From assembly GCA_012523855.1 (NCBI GenBank), contig JAAYTB010000044.1:1-33669 (forward strand): a stretch of 33,669 nucleotides of DNA, given 5' to 3'. This document shows, one piece after another, positions 24,478 to 33,553 of this stretch; position 1 is the first letter of the stretch; each line of letters starts with the position of its first letter. The translations under genes and the position numbers were made by a program. The DNA comes from Clostridia bacterium. GTDB taxonomy: Bacteria; Bacillota; Clostridia; Clostridiales; Clostridiaceae. The notes beneath the pieces are model-generated. The model did no database searches. It saw only the letters and a list, made by a program, of their open reading frames with translations, and was not told the DNA's origin.

Positions 24478-24789
24478 ATGAGTAATATCCGTGTTATGTT
24501 CTTCAAAAAAGGCTTCAGGGAGCCCTTATTCACAGCTAAGGAAATTAACGAAAGAGTAATAAAAGAACAAAGGGACTTGCCAACTATAGATTGCGGCTAT
24601 GAAGACTTAGACACAGAAAAAGATGCTATGATTTTGCAAATTTATATGAAGGCGGATAGATTAGAGCTTAAAAATGGGCTCTATAAAATTTTGGGAAGAA
24701 GATTTAAAGCCACTTCACCAAGGGCCCTTTGGATTGAGGTGGATCTTTTAGAAACCTGGGAAAGAAAAATTGTCAGACAAAAAAGATAA
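24478..24789 (+). CDS. Small hypothetical protein
   Basis: The 103-residue product is soluble, has one cysteine and a basic C-terminus (WERKIVRQKR), and matches no family I recognise. AGGAG lies 9 bases before the ATG, and a strong terminator follows 13 bases after the stop, so it is a single-gene unit. Confidence 0.72.
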   Translation: MSNIRVMFFKKGFREPLFTAKEINERVIKEQRDLPTIDCGYEDLDTEKDAMILQIYMKADRLELKNGLYKILGRRFKATSPRALWIEVDLLETWERKIVRQKR

Positions 24790-24802
24790 ACATATTCTTA
24801 GC

Positions 24803-24837
24803 AAGAAGGAATCTTTAAAAGATTCCTTCTTAAATTT
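24803..24837 (+). terminator. Strong intrinsic terminator
   Basis: A 13-bp perfect stem (AAGAAGGAATCTT and complement, loop TAA) followed by AAATTTTTT. Confidence 0.9.
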
Positions 24838-24932
24838 TTTTAAAAACCTATACAAAAACAGTATTCTATGGTAAAATATACAATATAATATACAAAAATA
24901 AACAAATAAGAAAAATGTAGTATGGAGGAGCT

Positions 24933-25511
24933 ATGAAAATATCTACTGTATCAAGAGATCTATATATGATGAAAATTAATATGCTAGTCTTATTATTTCT
25001 AATGCCAATTTTTGTGGTACTTCTTAGAGAGTATAATGCAAGTACAAGAAATAAGGTTCTTTATATTTTGGTAAATGTTTATTTATGGTGTTCCGTACTA
25101 GGATGGATAAACAGAGTTGTTTTTAAGAGTTATATAAAGAGAATAGATAATGGTAGGGATTTGGATTCTTCAGGGAAATGGTTTTCAAAGTTTATATTTT
25201 TATCAATCAACGTTATTGGATACATATTTTGCATTTACAATCATGTTGGTTTGAGGAAATGGCTCATATTCCTTATATTTTATAAGTTTACTATGAGTGT
25301 AGTAATGGGCTTTGTAGTAATTAGCGATAATTATTTTATGTATAAAGATAGAATATTTATAATAAAGAATATAGACTATTTTAATATTAAAGATCGAAAT
25401 CTGTTGACTATTGCTTTTAAGGACAAGCATAAGTATATTGTAAGAGTTAAAAAGAGGTTGGCTGCCGATATAAATACATGTTTATCTATATTAGTTAATA
25501 ATGAAGGTTAA
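24933..25511 (+). CDS. Membrane protein with possible DUF5673-like cytoplasmic domain
   Basis: The 192-residue product has four hydrophobic segments (about 15-31, 42-63, 86-103 and 110-128). A soluble C-terminal domain follows (about 133-185), with short strands MYKDRIFIIKNIDYFNIKD and LLTIAFKDKHKYIVRVKK. This fold pattern resembles DUF5673 or other PH-like tails on small membrane proteins; the similarity is weak. GGAGG lies 6 bases before the ATG. It ends 11 bases before the next gene, which has the same membrane layout. Function unknown. Confidence 0.75.
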   Translation: MKISTVSRDLYMMKINMLVLLFLMPIFVVLLREYNASTRNKVLYILVNVYLWCSVLGWINRVVFKSYIKRIDNGRDLDSSGKWFSKFIFLSINVIGYIFCIYNHVGLRKWLIFLIFYKFTMSVVMGFVVISDNYFMYKDRIFIIKNIDYFNIKDRNLLTIAFKDKHKYIVRVKKRLAADINTCLSILVNNEG

Positions 25512-25522
25512 GAGGTAATGTT

Positions 25523-25981
25523 ATGGAGGATAAAATTAGTAACCTTAATAAATCTTTTTTAATTGTCTTATTTAGAATGATGCCATTATTAGGGGCATTA
25601 GTATATAAAACTCTGGATTTAGTATTTGAAAAAGGTGATATCAATTATGATCCTACTATGTACATATTAGGAAGTATATTTGTTTGGATGATGCTGATTT
25701 CCATAATAAATAAGACTTTTTTAAAATACTATTTAGTTGGTTTTTATAAAAACCAATACGCTATAGCTCGAAAGTTAGCAACAGGTAAGTTTGTAAAGGT
25801 GATTATAGCTATAGCTGCCTTTATTAACTACAGATTTTTTGTCCATGGAGTTGTAACTCCTTATTTAATGGCAGCAGAACTAATATTATTAATAATAGCA
25901 GATGCAGCTATTGAAGTAAAAGTAAGGGTATATTTACATCAGGAAGAGGCAGACTTTGATTTAGAAAGACAATACGGATAA
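25523..25981 (+). CDS. Membrane protein, second gene of a two-gene operon
   Basis: The 152-residue product has four hydrophobic segments and an acidic C-terminal tail (HQEEADFDLERQYG). Its middle (hydrophobic span, INKTFLKYYLVGFYKNQYAIARKLATGKFVKV, hydrophobic span) parallels that of the upstream protein (INRVVFKSYIKRIDNGRDLDSSGKWFSKF), which suggests the two are diverged paralogues, this one having lost the C-terminal domain. GAGGT lies 7 bases before the ATG. A shared terminator follows. Function unknown. Confidence 0.75.
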   Translation: MEDKISNLNKSFLIVLFRMMPLLGALVYKTLDLVFEKGDINYDPTMYILGSIFVWMMLISIINKTFLKYYLVGFYKNQYAIARKLATGKFVKVIIAIAAFINYRFFVHGVVTPYLMAAELILLIIADAAIEVKVRVYLHQEEADFDLERQYG

Positions 25982-25985
25982 GAAA

Positions 25986-26011
25986 AACAGAGCTTTATTT
26001 TAAGCTCTGTT
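25986..26011. terminator. Bidirectional terminator overlapping the end of the gene at 25995
   Basis: AACAGAGCTT and its complement with a TATTTT loop. The loop and one arm include the stop codon of the minus-strand gene. Confidence 0.8.
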
Positions 26012-26180
26012 CTTTGTTTTGTTCTATGCTTTCCAACCTGCTACCTAAGCCTGAAAGTATGGCGCTTTCCTTTGTATGGGCGCTTTTTTTGAATCTTAAT
26101 TCAATGTTTTGAGCTACAGCTTTTTGATTATCCTTGTTGTTTGCAATCTTTCTTTCCACACTCTCTTTACTTTTTGTCAT
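25995..26180 (-). CDS. Small basic, charged protein
   Basis: The 61-residue product is rich in Lys, Glu, Asn, Gln and Ser, has no cysteine or hydrophobic stretch, and is probably helical. I recognise no family; a spore-associated or nucleic-acid-binding role would be a guess. AAGGAG lies 8 bases before the ATG and a good promoter lies at 26210-26238, so the gene is very likely real. Confidence 0.72.
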   Translation of the reverse strand: MTKSKESVERKIANNKDNQKAVAQNIELRFKKSAHTKESAILSGLGSRLESIEQNKEQSLK

Positions 26181-26209
26181 CTTCTTATCTCCTTTACAAC
26201 TAGCAAAAG

Positions 26210-26238
26210 ATTATATCTTTAGTTTGCTCAAAAAACAA
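26210..26238 (-). promoter_or_regulatory. Sigma-A-like promoter of the gene at 25995
   Basis: Read on the minus strand: TTGTTT, 17 bases, TATAAT. It lies in the short gap after the GGDEF gene, so the small gene can be expressed by itself. Confidence 0.6.
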
Positions 26239-26248
26239 ATATATATGA

Positions 26249-29200
26249 TTAAAGAGAGTTTCTATCTAATAAATCTTTTTCCGACCAAATGACAAATTGA
26301 TTTTTACCTGAACGTTTAGCTTGGTACATAGCATTATCTGCCAGTCCAATGAGGCAATCTATATTTATAGAAGAATTACTATCATATTGACAGACACCAA
26401 TGGAACAGGAAATTTTTTTATCAGCCGGTATATAAATTTTTATATTTAAGGAGTTTTGGATGTCCTCTTTAAAGCTATCTTTTTTTACTATAGCCTCTTG
26501 TATTTTCCTACATAGCCTAACTGCACCATCTCTATCCCTACCTGATGATAGAATAACAAATTCGTCACCACCATAGCGGGCAATAAAATCCTCCTGGCTA
26601 GAGCTAGCTTTTAAGATTTCAGAGAACTTGATTAAAATTAAATCCCCTACTTGGTGGCCATAGGTATCATTATAGTATTTAAGATTATCTAAATCTATAA
26701 AGAGTATTAGAAAACTAGGGTTTTTATAGCAGGCAGAATGAAATTTTTCCTTTTCTTCATCAAGCCTCTTATGGAGGGCTTGCCTGTTATACAATTTGGT
26801 CAGTGAATCTGTTGTTGCTGCCCTTAGTAGCTCTTCATTAGCTTTACGAAGCTCTTGGTTTTTAATAATTATTTCACTTTCCCTCTTAAGCTTTTCTAAA
26901 GCAACAGTTAATTGCTTGCAGGCTATAGACAAGATTTGAATGTCGTTATAAGAAAGTGGCATGTCCTCATTTTTATTTGCAAGAAGCAAGGAGCCAATGA
27001 AAGTATTTTTGCTCATAAGAGGTATGTAAGCTATATAGGAAACATAAGGTGAAAATTCTTTGTATTCCTCATGAATAGAAGTATTAATAAGGGTCTTATC
27101 TGAATTATTATCAATTAAAGTTTTTAGCATATGGTCTGTATCTAAGTTGGCAACCTTATTGTTTAAGTGTTGACACTGGATAGAATCATCTTCTAATAAG
27201 TATAGGCCACTGACTTCTAGATAAAAGTTTGTATTAATTAGTTCCATTACGCTGTCTATTAACTTTTGCTTTTCTGTAGCCTTACTTATGATCCCTTGAA
27301 GGTTATTTAAAAAGTTTATTTCAGTAATTCTTTTGTGGAGCTTAGTTAGGTTCATTTCCAAGCGAGCTGCTCCTATTGTCCAATCAAAATCAAAGGTTTT
27401 ATTGTTAAAATTTAATTCTGGTAATGGATAAGCATCTCCATATATTTGATTGAGTAATATATCTTTGTAGAAAATATAGTCCAGTTCCTCACAAAGATCA
27501 ATACCTTCATTAAATAATTCGATTGCTTTTTTAGAATTATTCATTTCTTTATACATTAGTCCGTATTCATAGTAGAATCTAGGTCCCATATAAATTATTA
27601 CATCATTTTTTTTCTTAAGGTAAACTAGAGCCTCTTGAAAGTGTTTATCTGCTACATCATACCTTTCTTCAGCCTTATATATTAAAGCTTGTAGTAGTTC
27701 AAACAAGAAATATTCCTCATTTTTTTTAGGATAAGGTTTTAGATCTTGAAACTTAATTTTGGATAAATACTCGTAAGCCTTAGGAATATCCCCAGAGGAT
27801 GCCAGTACAACACCCATTAGAGAATATATACCATGGCCTGAATGATACTTTAGACCTTTCCATTTCAATATGCTCATAAGGGTCAATAACTTATTTAAAT
27901 AGGTTAGAGATAAATCATTCTTAAAGGCAAAAAAGTAATCAGCTGCTATATTGTAAAAGGTCATGGCAATCTCATGTTGATTCCGGACAACCTTTAAGCA
28001 CTGAAGAGCCTTTTCATAGTTTTCTTGTGCAAGTATATACTCTCCCCGTAGGTAATAGTAAAAACCTAGGGCGTTGTAACTGAAAGATAGTTCAAGCTTA
28101 TTGCCTAATTTCTCTTTAAGATCCTTACTCTTTATATAATAAGGAAGGACTTCTTCATATTTACCTTGCACTGAGTTTACTAAACCTTTAGTTTGATAAG
28201 CTGATGCAAGCCTATATGTATTGCCATATTGTTCAGCCAATTTGATTCCGTAGTTATGGAGGACCTCATTTTCATGGGTATACTGTGAGTATAGGCCATA
28301 TGGATTACTACAATAACAGGACAAAGTATTAATCATTTTTAAGTCTTTAGACAGCTTAATCAATACCTGATAGGTTTCCCTCCACTGTGACAAACTAGAA
28401 CTCCTTCCCTTATCCTCTGTAAAGAAGAGTAAAAGATAAGCGTAAAAGATCTGTAGTTTATCTTTTATAGATTGGGCAATTTTCAGACTTTGATTTCCTA
28501 GTTTTTCAGCAGTGTCTATATCATCCTTCTTAAGGTAGATTAGGCCCATTTTACGTAAGACGTCGGAAATTAACTTCAAATTGTTTCTGTTTTGGCCGTG
28601 GCTTAATAGGCTGTTATAAAATATCAATGCACTATCATATTCATATAAAAAAGTATGGACGTCTCCAAGCAGTTTAAGGAGCTCACAGTAAGTTTCCTCT
28701 TCTAGGATAATATTTTGCTGAATTTTAAAATTATATGCTTCTAAAAGATATTCCTTACATTCTGCTAGGTTTAAAAAGTAGAAACAATCCCTGCTGGTAC
28801 TAATAAGAATTTCTAAATCCTCTTTTGTATTTAGTTTATAAGATTTAATGGTGGACTGCATGATAGGAGTGGAATCTAAAGAATAGTCCAACAACAATTG
28901 TTTTGAGTGAATATAGTTTATGAAATCATGCAATTCTTCATTTTTTTCTTCTGATAAATAGTTGAAATTTCTATTAAGAGTGAAGATAAATAAAATTTTA
29001 CCTTCTAAGGCTTTTTTTATAATAAACTTAGTAAAAAATAAGCTTGATGGTTTAATGAATTGAATATTGTTTACTACTACAATTAATGGGTTTATGTGAG
29101 AAATTTTTGCTAGCATTTTATATATTGAACAATTAAATTCATAAAACTCATAATCTAACTCTTCAAAAAGAATCTCTTCATATCTACTGCTAGGCAGACC

Positions 29201-29527
29201 CTTTAGGTATTTGCTAAAAACCTCCCTTTGAAAATAGTAAACGTCAGATTCCTTTAAAAAGTTATCTAGATCCGTCTGAGAGTTTTCGCCTATATAATCT
29301 TTAACTAACTGGAGATAAGGGTAGAAAGGCGGGTTTACCTCATCTTCTACTAAATCAAAAGAATAAGATTTAACCTTCAAATCTTCCTTTTTTATTAAAT
29401 TGTTAACGGCTTCCTCAATGATATCTGTGGAACTAACGTTTAAGAAGGTAAGCTTAGTATTGCCTTCTAGCACTTGATTCCAGAGATTTTCGATTATTTT
29501 AGTTATTAACTCTGTAGACGAATTCAT
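26249..29527 (-). CDS. Large TPR-GAF-GGDEF protein, putative diguanylate cyclase with degenerate NTPase domain
   Basis: The 1092-residue product has four parts. Residues 1-250 resemble the AAA/STAND NTPase of MalT-like regulators but have lost Walker A (no GxxGxGK) and carry NN in place of the Walker B acids (PLIVVVNNIQFIKPSS). Residues about 270-690 are some ten TPR-like helical repeats. Residues about 745-885 resemble a GAF domain. Residues about 905-1080 are a GGDEF domain with TDSLTKLYNR, FIDLDNLKYYNDTYGH and intact GGDEF near 986-990, so c-di-GMP synthesis is plausible. The inhibitory I-site RxxD is SxxD here, so product inhibition is probably lost. The start is ATG 29527, 6 bases after AGAGGTG; GTG 29536 overlaps that site. 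No membrane span. TPR and GAF probably sense partners or ligands. Confidence 0.9.
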   Translation of the reverse strand: MNSSTELITKIIENLWNQVLEGNTKLTFLNVSSTDIIEEAVNNLIKKEDLKVKSYSFDLVEDEVNPPFYPYLQLVKDYIGENSQTDLDNFLKESDVYYFQREVFSKYLKGLPSSRYEEILFEELDYEFYEFNCSIYKMLAKISHINPLIVVVNNIQFIKPSSLFFTKFIIKKALEGKILFIFTLNRNFNYLSEEKNEELHDFINYIHSKQLLLDYSLDSTPIMQSTIKSYKLNTKEDLEILISTSRDCFYFLNLAECKEYLLEAYNFKIQQNIILEEETYCELLKLLGDVHTFLYEYDSALIFYNSLLSHGQNRNNLKLISDVLRKMGLIYLKKDDIDTAEKLGNQSLKIAQSIKDKLQIFYAYLLLFFTEDKGRSSSLSQWRETYQVLIKLSKDLKMINTLSCYCSNPYGLYSQYTHENEVLHNYGIKLAEQYGNTYRLASAYQTKGLVNSVQGKYEEVLPYYIKSKDLKEKLGNKLELSFSYNALGFYYYLRGEYILAQENYEKALQCLKVVRNQHEIAMTFYNIAADYFFAFKNDLSLTYLNKLLTLMSILKWKGLKYHSGHGIYSLMGVVLASSGDIPKAYEYLSKIKFQDLKPYPKKNEEYFLFELLQALIYKAEERYDVADKHFQEALVYLKKKNDVIIYMGPRFYYEYGLMYKEMNNSKKAIELFNEGIDLCEELDYIFYKDILLNQIYGDAYPLPELNFNNKTFDFDWTIGAARLEMNLTKLHKRITEINFLNNLQGIISKATEKQKLIDSVMELINTNFYLEVSGLYLLEDDSIQCQHLNNKVANLDTDHMLKTLIDNNSDKTLINTSIHEEYKEFSPYVSYIAYIPLMSKNTFIGSLLLANKNEDMPLSYNDIQILSIACKQLTVALEKLKRESEIIIKNQELRKANEELLRAATTDSLTKLYNRQALHKRLDEEKEKFHSACYKNPSFLILFIDLDNLKYYNDTYGHQVGDLILIKFSEILKASSSQEDFIARYGGDEFVILSSGRDRDGAVRLCRKIQEAIVKKDSFKEDIQNSLNIKIYIPADKKISCSIGVCQYDSNSSINIDCLIGLADNAMYQAKRSGKNQFVIWSEKDLLDRNSL

Positions 29528-29708
29528 TATTTTCACCTCTGCTTATATAAAAAATATAATTTGTAGAATACACAGTAATTCCCTAGATAAATTGTCATAC
29601 ATTTTTATTATAAGGCATTTTTATAAGGAATAAAATAGAATAATAATAAAATATAATAAGAGTTTTAATGATATTTAAAATTAGGGTATATTTATGTAAT
29701 AAAACTGC

Positions 29709-29735
29709 AAAAAAACCTGGTTTTTAGTCCAGATT
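29709..29735 (-). terminator. Terminator of the gene at 29744
   Basis: On the minus strand AATCTGG pairs with CCAGGTT (one wobble) over an 8-base loop, followed by TTTTTT. The stem is short. Confidence 0.6.
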
Positions 29736-29743
29736 TATAACTA

Positions 29744-29965
29744 CTAGCGACTGTGATTAAAAAAGTTATAAGCTAATTCCGCTTTTTTATTATTAGAACT
29801 TATATTGTTATGAGGAAAAAGCTCATTGGGATCATCATAGGCGCCTTCCGTAGCTGTAGTTAAGTTAGAAGATGTAGAAGTGGCAAAGTCGCCAGTGGTT
29901 GCAGGGCCAGAGGATAACTTATCCCTTGTATTATTTTTATCCCTATTTTCAATATAGCTTGGCAT
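29744..29965 (-). CDS. Small hypothetical protein, Ser/Thr/Asn-rich
   Basis: The 73-residue product is hydrophilic, rich in Ser, Thr and Asn, with no cysteine and no membrane segment; the centre looks disordered. I recognise no family. GGAGGTG lies 7 bases before the ATG, a strong ribosome site, and a terminator follows. It lies upstream of the GGDEF gene but the terminator separates them. Confidence 0.72.
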   Translation of the reverse strand: MPSYIENRDKNNTRDKLSSGPATTGDFATSTSSNLTTATEGAYDDPNELFPHNNISSNNKKAELAYNFFNHSR

Positions 29966-30311
29966 AAAATCACCTCCAATTAATAGATATCTATAAATAC
30001 TTATATAATTTAATTATTTCCTGGCCTAATTTAAATTATTCTTATATGCTAGTCTAAAGAGACTTGGGAATAAAATTCCTGGAGGATAAGCTCTCCTACT
30101 TATGCTTAAACTATCTTATAGGGTGAACTATATTAGAAGAGATACTAGATTTTAAGGGACTACTAGAGGGCAGTTTACAAAAAAGATGTTAGCAGACATA
30201 AATTTAAGAGAAATTAGGCAAGGAGTTTTTGAATATATTGGACCGGCAGAAAATAATAAACCCAAACATAAGCAGCTTCATAGAAATAGGACAGAAACAC
30301 AGTAATAGCTA
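29966..30311. other. Intergenic region between the gene at 29744 and the glnS leader
   Basis: AT-rich sequence upstream of the glnS promoter. The only coding-like material is a short broken frame at 30127-30305 described separately. Nothing else is recognised. Confidence 0.5.
30127..30305 (+). pseudogene. Possible decayed gene fragment
   Basis: Two short plus-strand frames abut near an A-run at 30179-30184. The first reads TILEEILDFKGLLEGSLQKR and stops; the second, in another frame, reads KKMLADINLREIRQGVFEYIG and on to 30305. Both look coding in composition, and a one-base shift in the A-run would join them. No ribosome site is well placed, and I recognise no family. It may be a remnant of a lost gene or chance. 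Confidence 0.25.
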
Positions 30312-30340
30312 TTGACATTCAGCTTTTATTGATATAAGAT
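30312..30340 (+). promoter_or_regulatory. Promoter of the glnS T-box transcript
   Basis: TTGACA, 17 bases, TAAGAT. The transcript should start near 30347, at the foot of the leader. Confidence 0.7.
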
Positions 30341-30344
30341 TTAA

Positions 30345-30655
30345 ATATCAAATTTAGCTTTTGAAATTTGATATGTAGCTATAATTTATGACTATGATGA
30401 GAAGAGTAGATAAGTCCTTCTTTCAAAGAGAGCTCCGGAAGCTGGAAAGGAGTAAAGAAGACTTATTGAAACAGGCCTCGGAGTTTCGCTATAAGCCTAG
30501 TATCTAGGGAAAAGCGACGGTAGCTCCCGTTAAGAGTGTAAGTAATTATTTACTTTATGAGGCTTATATGGAGACATATAAGCAAATTAAGGTGGTACCA
30601 CGAGTTTATACTCTCGTCCTTAAGGCAATAGAGCCTTGAGAGCGAGAGTTTTTTA
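30345..30655 (+). ncRNA. T-box leader of glnS (glutamine specifier CAG)
   Basis: The leader senses uncharged tRNA-Gln and opens transcription of glnS. Stem I is formed by ATAAGTC...TTCTTT (about 30401-30413) pairing with AAAGAAGACTTAT, with the AGTA motif on its 5' side and AGAGAGCT in the apical part. In the specifier loop CAG (30472-30474), a glutamine codon, is placed as expected. The T-box AAGGTGGTACCACG is at 30589-30602 and competes with a terminator stem (CTCTCG with CGAGAG, about 30610-30649) followed by TTTTTT. An extra hairpin with 11-bp arms (30345-30374) precedes Stem I. Confidence 0.93.
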
Positions 30656-30690
30656 TTTGAAATAAATTAAAAAGAGAAGGAGGATTTAAA

Positions 30691-32400
30691 ATGGCTGAAA
30701 AAAAGCAGGACATAGAAAGTGTTGAAAACACAGAAATAAGATCAAATTTTATTTATAAAATTATTGATCAGGATTTAGAGGAAGGGGTTTATGATAGAGT
30801 ACACACCCGTTTTCCACCAGAACCAAATGGCTATCTTCATATAGGAAGTGCCTATGCTATTAACATAAGCTACACAGCAGCAAAAAAGTATGATGGTCTA
30901 TTTAATCTTAGATTTGATGATACAAATCCTGCAAAGGAAGATCACGAATATGTGGAATCCATTATGGAAGATATGAAATGGATGGGCTTTGACTGGGAAG
31001 ATAGGCTATTTTACGGTTCCGACTACTTTGATGATATGTATAATCATGCGGTAAATTTAATAAAGAAGGGTTTAGCCTATGTAGATGATCTTAGTCCTGA
31101 GGAAATTAGGGAGTATAGAGGAACTCTTACAGAGCCTGGCAAGGAAAGCCCTTATAGAAATCGTTCTGTAGAGGAAAATTTAGATCTTTTTGAAAGAATG
31201 AAAAATGGGGAATTCCCAGCAGGAGCTAAGGTGCTAAGAGCTAAAATTGATATGGCGTCACCAAATATGAATATGAGAGACCCTGTAATATATAGAATTC
31301 AGCATCTAGACCACTATAGAACTGGAGATAAGTGGTGCATTTATCCAATGTATGACTTCGCTCATCCTTTACAGGATGCTAAGGAAAACATTACACATTC
31401 ACTCTGTTCAGCAGAATTTATAGACCACAGACCACTTTACGAATGGGTGTTAGAGGCTTGTGAAATACCTAGTCCACCAAAGCAGAGAGAGTTCGGCAGA
31501 ATGAACCTAACTGGCGTAGTTATGAGTAAAAGATATTTAAGAGACTTGGTATTAAATAACTATGTAGATGGCTGGGACGATCCAAGACTTCCTACCTTGC
31601 GTGCCCTAAGAAGAAGGGGTTATACTCCTGAGGCTATAAAGCACTTCTTAGGTGAAATAGGTGTATCTAAAAACGAAAGTACTGTAGATGTAGCTATGTT
31701 GGAACACAGTATAAGGGAAGATTTAAAGGCCAAGGTTCATTGTGTAATGGCGGTATTAAGACCTTTAAAGGTTGTAATAACCAACTATCCTGAAGGACAG
31801 GTAGAATGGTTTGACGCTGGTAACAATCCTGAAAATCCAGACTTGGGATCAAGAAAGGTTCCTTTCTCAAGGGAAATATATATTGAGAGAGAGGACTATA
31901 TGGAGAACCCTCCAAAGGGATACTTTAGATTATTCCCTGGCAATGAAGTTCGATTAAGAAATGCTTATTTTGTAAAATGTCAGGAAGCCATCAAGGACGA
32001 AAATGGCAATATTATAGAACTTCACTGTACTTATGACCCTGAAACTAGGGGAGGAAGTGCTCCAGATGGACGTAAGGTAAGGGGAACTCTTCACTGGGTA
32101 TCAATTGAACATGCAATAAAGGCTGAAGTAAGACTATATGATAGACTGATGCTAGCAGAAGAAGAACAAAATCCAGATGCTGAGGATTGGAAGGAAAACT
32201 TAAATCCAAATTCCATAGAAATACTAGAAAATTGCTATATAGAACCCTTTATCAAGGATGCAAAGCCTGAAGATAAGTTCCAATTTATAAGAAATGGTTA
32301 TTTCACTGTGGATAACAAGTATACTACTAAGGACAAACTTATATTTAACAGAATTGTAGCCATGAAAGATACTTGGAAAAGGAAGAACAAGAAGAAATAA
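30691..32400 (+). CDS. glnS: Glutaminyl-tRNA synthetase
   Basis: GlnRS joins glutamine to tRNA-Gln. The 569-residue product is a full-length class I synthetase: [11 protein letters not shown] (43-53; HIGS in place of HIGH), NLRFDDTNP, the core [18 protein letters not shown] (277-281) as the KMSKS-type loop, then the two anticodon-binding beta barrels (about 350-560). AAGGAGG lies 7 bases before the ATG. Many Clostridia make Gln-tRNA through GatCAB instead; the presence of GlnRS shows this organism has the direct route. Expression is controlled by the T-box upstream, whose glutamine specifier fits the enzyme. A terminator follows. Confidence 0.97.
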   Translation: MAEKKQDIESVENTEIRSNFIYKIIDQDLEEGVYDRVHTRFPPEPNGYLHIGSAYAINISYTAAKKYDGLFNLRFDDTNPAKEDHEYVESIMEDMKWMGFDWEDRLFYGSDYFDDMYNHAVNLIKKGLAYVDDLSPEEIREYRGTLTEPGKESPYRNRSVEENLDLFERMKNGEFPAGAKVLRAKIDMASPNMNMRDPVIYRIQHLDHYRTGDKWCIYPMYDFAHPLQDAKENITHSLCSAEFIDHRPLYEWVLEACEIPSPPKQREFGRMNLTGVVMSKRYLRDLVLNNYVDGWDDPRLPTLRALRRRGYTPEAIKHFLGEIGVSKNESTVDVAMLEHSIREDLKAKVHCVMAVLRPLKVVITNYPEGQVEWFDAGNNPENPDLGSRKVPFSREIYIEREDYMENPPKGYFRLFPGNEVRLRNAYFVKCQEAIKDENGNIIELHCTYDPETRGGSAPDGRKVRGTLHWVSIEHAIKAEVRLYDRLMLAEEEQNPDAEDWKENLNPNSIEILENCYIEPFIKDAKPEDKFQFIRNGYFTVDNKYTTKDKLIFNRIVAMKDTWKRKNKKK

Positions 32401-32405
32401 AAAGC

Positions 32406-32443
32406 AAAAAAATCACTTTCTCCTAGGAGAAAGTGATTTTTTA
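32406..32443. terminator. Bidirectional terminator after glnS
   Basis: A perfect inverted repeat with 17-bp arms around CTCCTAGGAG, with an A-run before and a T-run after, between convergent genes. Confidence 0.9.
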
Positions 32444-32448
32444 TATAG

Positions 32449-32637
32449 TTAAGATTTTAATGTGTTGCAGTAATCTAGTATAAATGTTGCTTTTTCAGGG
32501 AGTAGGAAGGCTCCCTCTAGGGAAATAGCTCCTGAGTTTTCATAAATATAGTAAGCGGCTTCATCTGTTGTGTTTACATTAAAGTAAGTCCCATTTTCAA
32601 TCATCTCTAGTATACAAGGGTCATATTCTACCAACAT
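32449..32637 (-). CDS. Small hypothetical protein
   Basis: The 62-residue product is acidic (LVEYDPCILEMIENGTYFNVNTTDEAAYY), soluble and matches no family I recognise. The start is ATG 32637, 5 bases after AGGAGGT; an in-frame ATG at 32655 would place the ribosome site inside the gene. It converges on glnS and shares its terminator. Confidence 0.7.
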   Translation of the reverse strand: MLVEYDPCILEMIENGTYFNVNTTDEAAYYIYENSGAISLEGAFLLPEKATFILDYCNTLKS

Positions 32638-32779
32638 AATTACCTCCTGTATCATAGAATTTTGTTTTGTAAATGTTTACTTACTTATATGATATGCCAG
32701 TCCTTGGAAAAAGTCAACAATTGTCAAAAATTAAACAAGCTAACAAGTCTATATAAATATTTTTTGCAGCTTTAGATAT

Positions 32780-33553
32780 TTATTTAGAGCGGTGACTATC
32801 CTCAACCTGGAATTGATTGGTTTTTCCCATCATATATGCCAATTTAATTATTGCAATTTCTTCATCAGACATTTTTCGATTAAACATTTTTTCAAATTGC
32901 TTGATTAAACTTTCACTATCTAGAATCATTTTTGTTTTTCGAGGCCTGCCTGTATTGTTAGGATCATTTGGATTATATATCCTGTATTTAATTTTATCAC
33001 TATAGATCCTTTTAAAAATTTCAGCAGTAAAGTAGGCATCATTAAAGGCATTATGGAATTCATTATGATGGGGTATACCTAATAATTCTACAGTGGTTTT
33101 TAAACCAATATTTGTACCTTTATTGCAGCTTAAAAATTTAGACATATAATATTGAAGGTTTATATATTTTCTTGGTATTAAATTTGTATTTAAATTATGG
33201 AATTTTGCATTTCTAAATAATTCTCTCATATCTGCTGTGCCCCATATACAAAGAATAGTATCCTTGCCGTGGGTTAGGTCAACAAATTCCTGAAAAACTT
33301 CCTTAAAGTCTTTAGCACTGCTAAGGTTATTTTTGGTTATTCCTGTCATTTCCTTAATGAAGGGATGAAGTTTAGGAAATATATGGGGCTTAACTAACCT
33401 ATCTAAAGTAGCAACGGTCTCAAGCTTATCATTTAATTTTACCGCCCCAATTTGAATAATCTCAAAGGGACATTTTAAAGATTCATCACTGGCTTCTAAG
33501 GTTTTGTTATGGATGGCTTGGTTAAATTCCAAGTCAAATATTATAAAATTCAT
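32780..33553 (-). CDS. DEDDh-family 3'-5' exonuclease
   Basis: The 257-residue product belongs to the DnaQ-like exonucleases and most resembles the KapD/ERI-1 type. All five catalytic residues are visible: Asp7 and Glu9 (IIFDLEF), Asp108 (WGTADMREL), His167 and Asp172 (HNAFNDAYFTA). FVDLTHGKDTILCIWG and GLKTTVELLGI are typical of the group. The last 55 residues (after RPRKTKMIL) form a charged helical extension outside the nuclease fold. The substrate, RNA or DNA, cannot be told. AGGAAG lies 5 bases before the ATG. The remaining 116 bases to the window end show no supported gene. Confidence 0.9.
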   Translation of the reverse strand: MNFIIFDLEFNQAIHNKTLEASDESLKCPFEIIQIGAVKLNDKLETVATLDRLVKPHIFPKLHPFIKEMTGITKNNLSSAKDFKEVFQEFVDLTHGKDTILCIWGTADMRELFRNAKFHNLNTNLIPRKYINLQYYMSKFLSCNKGTNIGLKTTVELLGIPHHNEFHNAFNDAYFTAEIFKRIYSDKIKYRIYNPNDPNNTGRPRKTKMILDSESLIKQFEKMFNRKMSDEEIAIIKLAYMMGKTNQFQVEDSHRSK

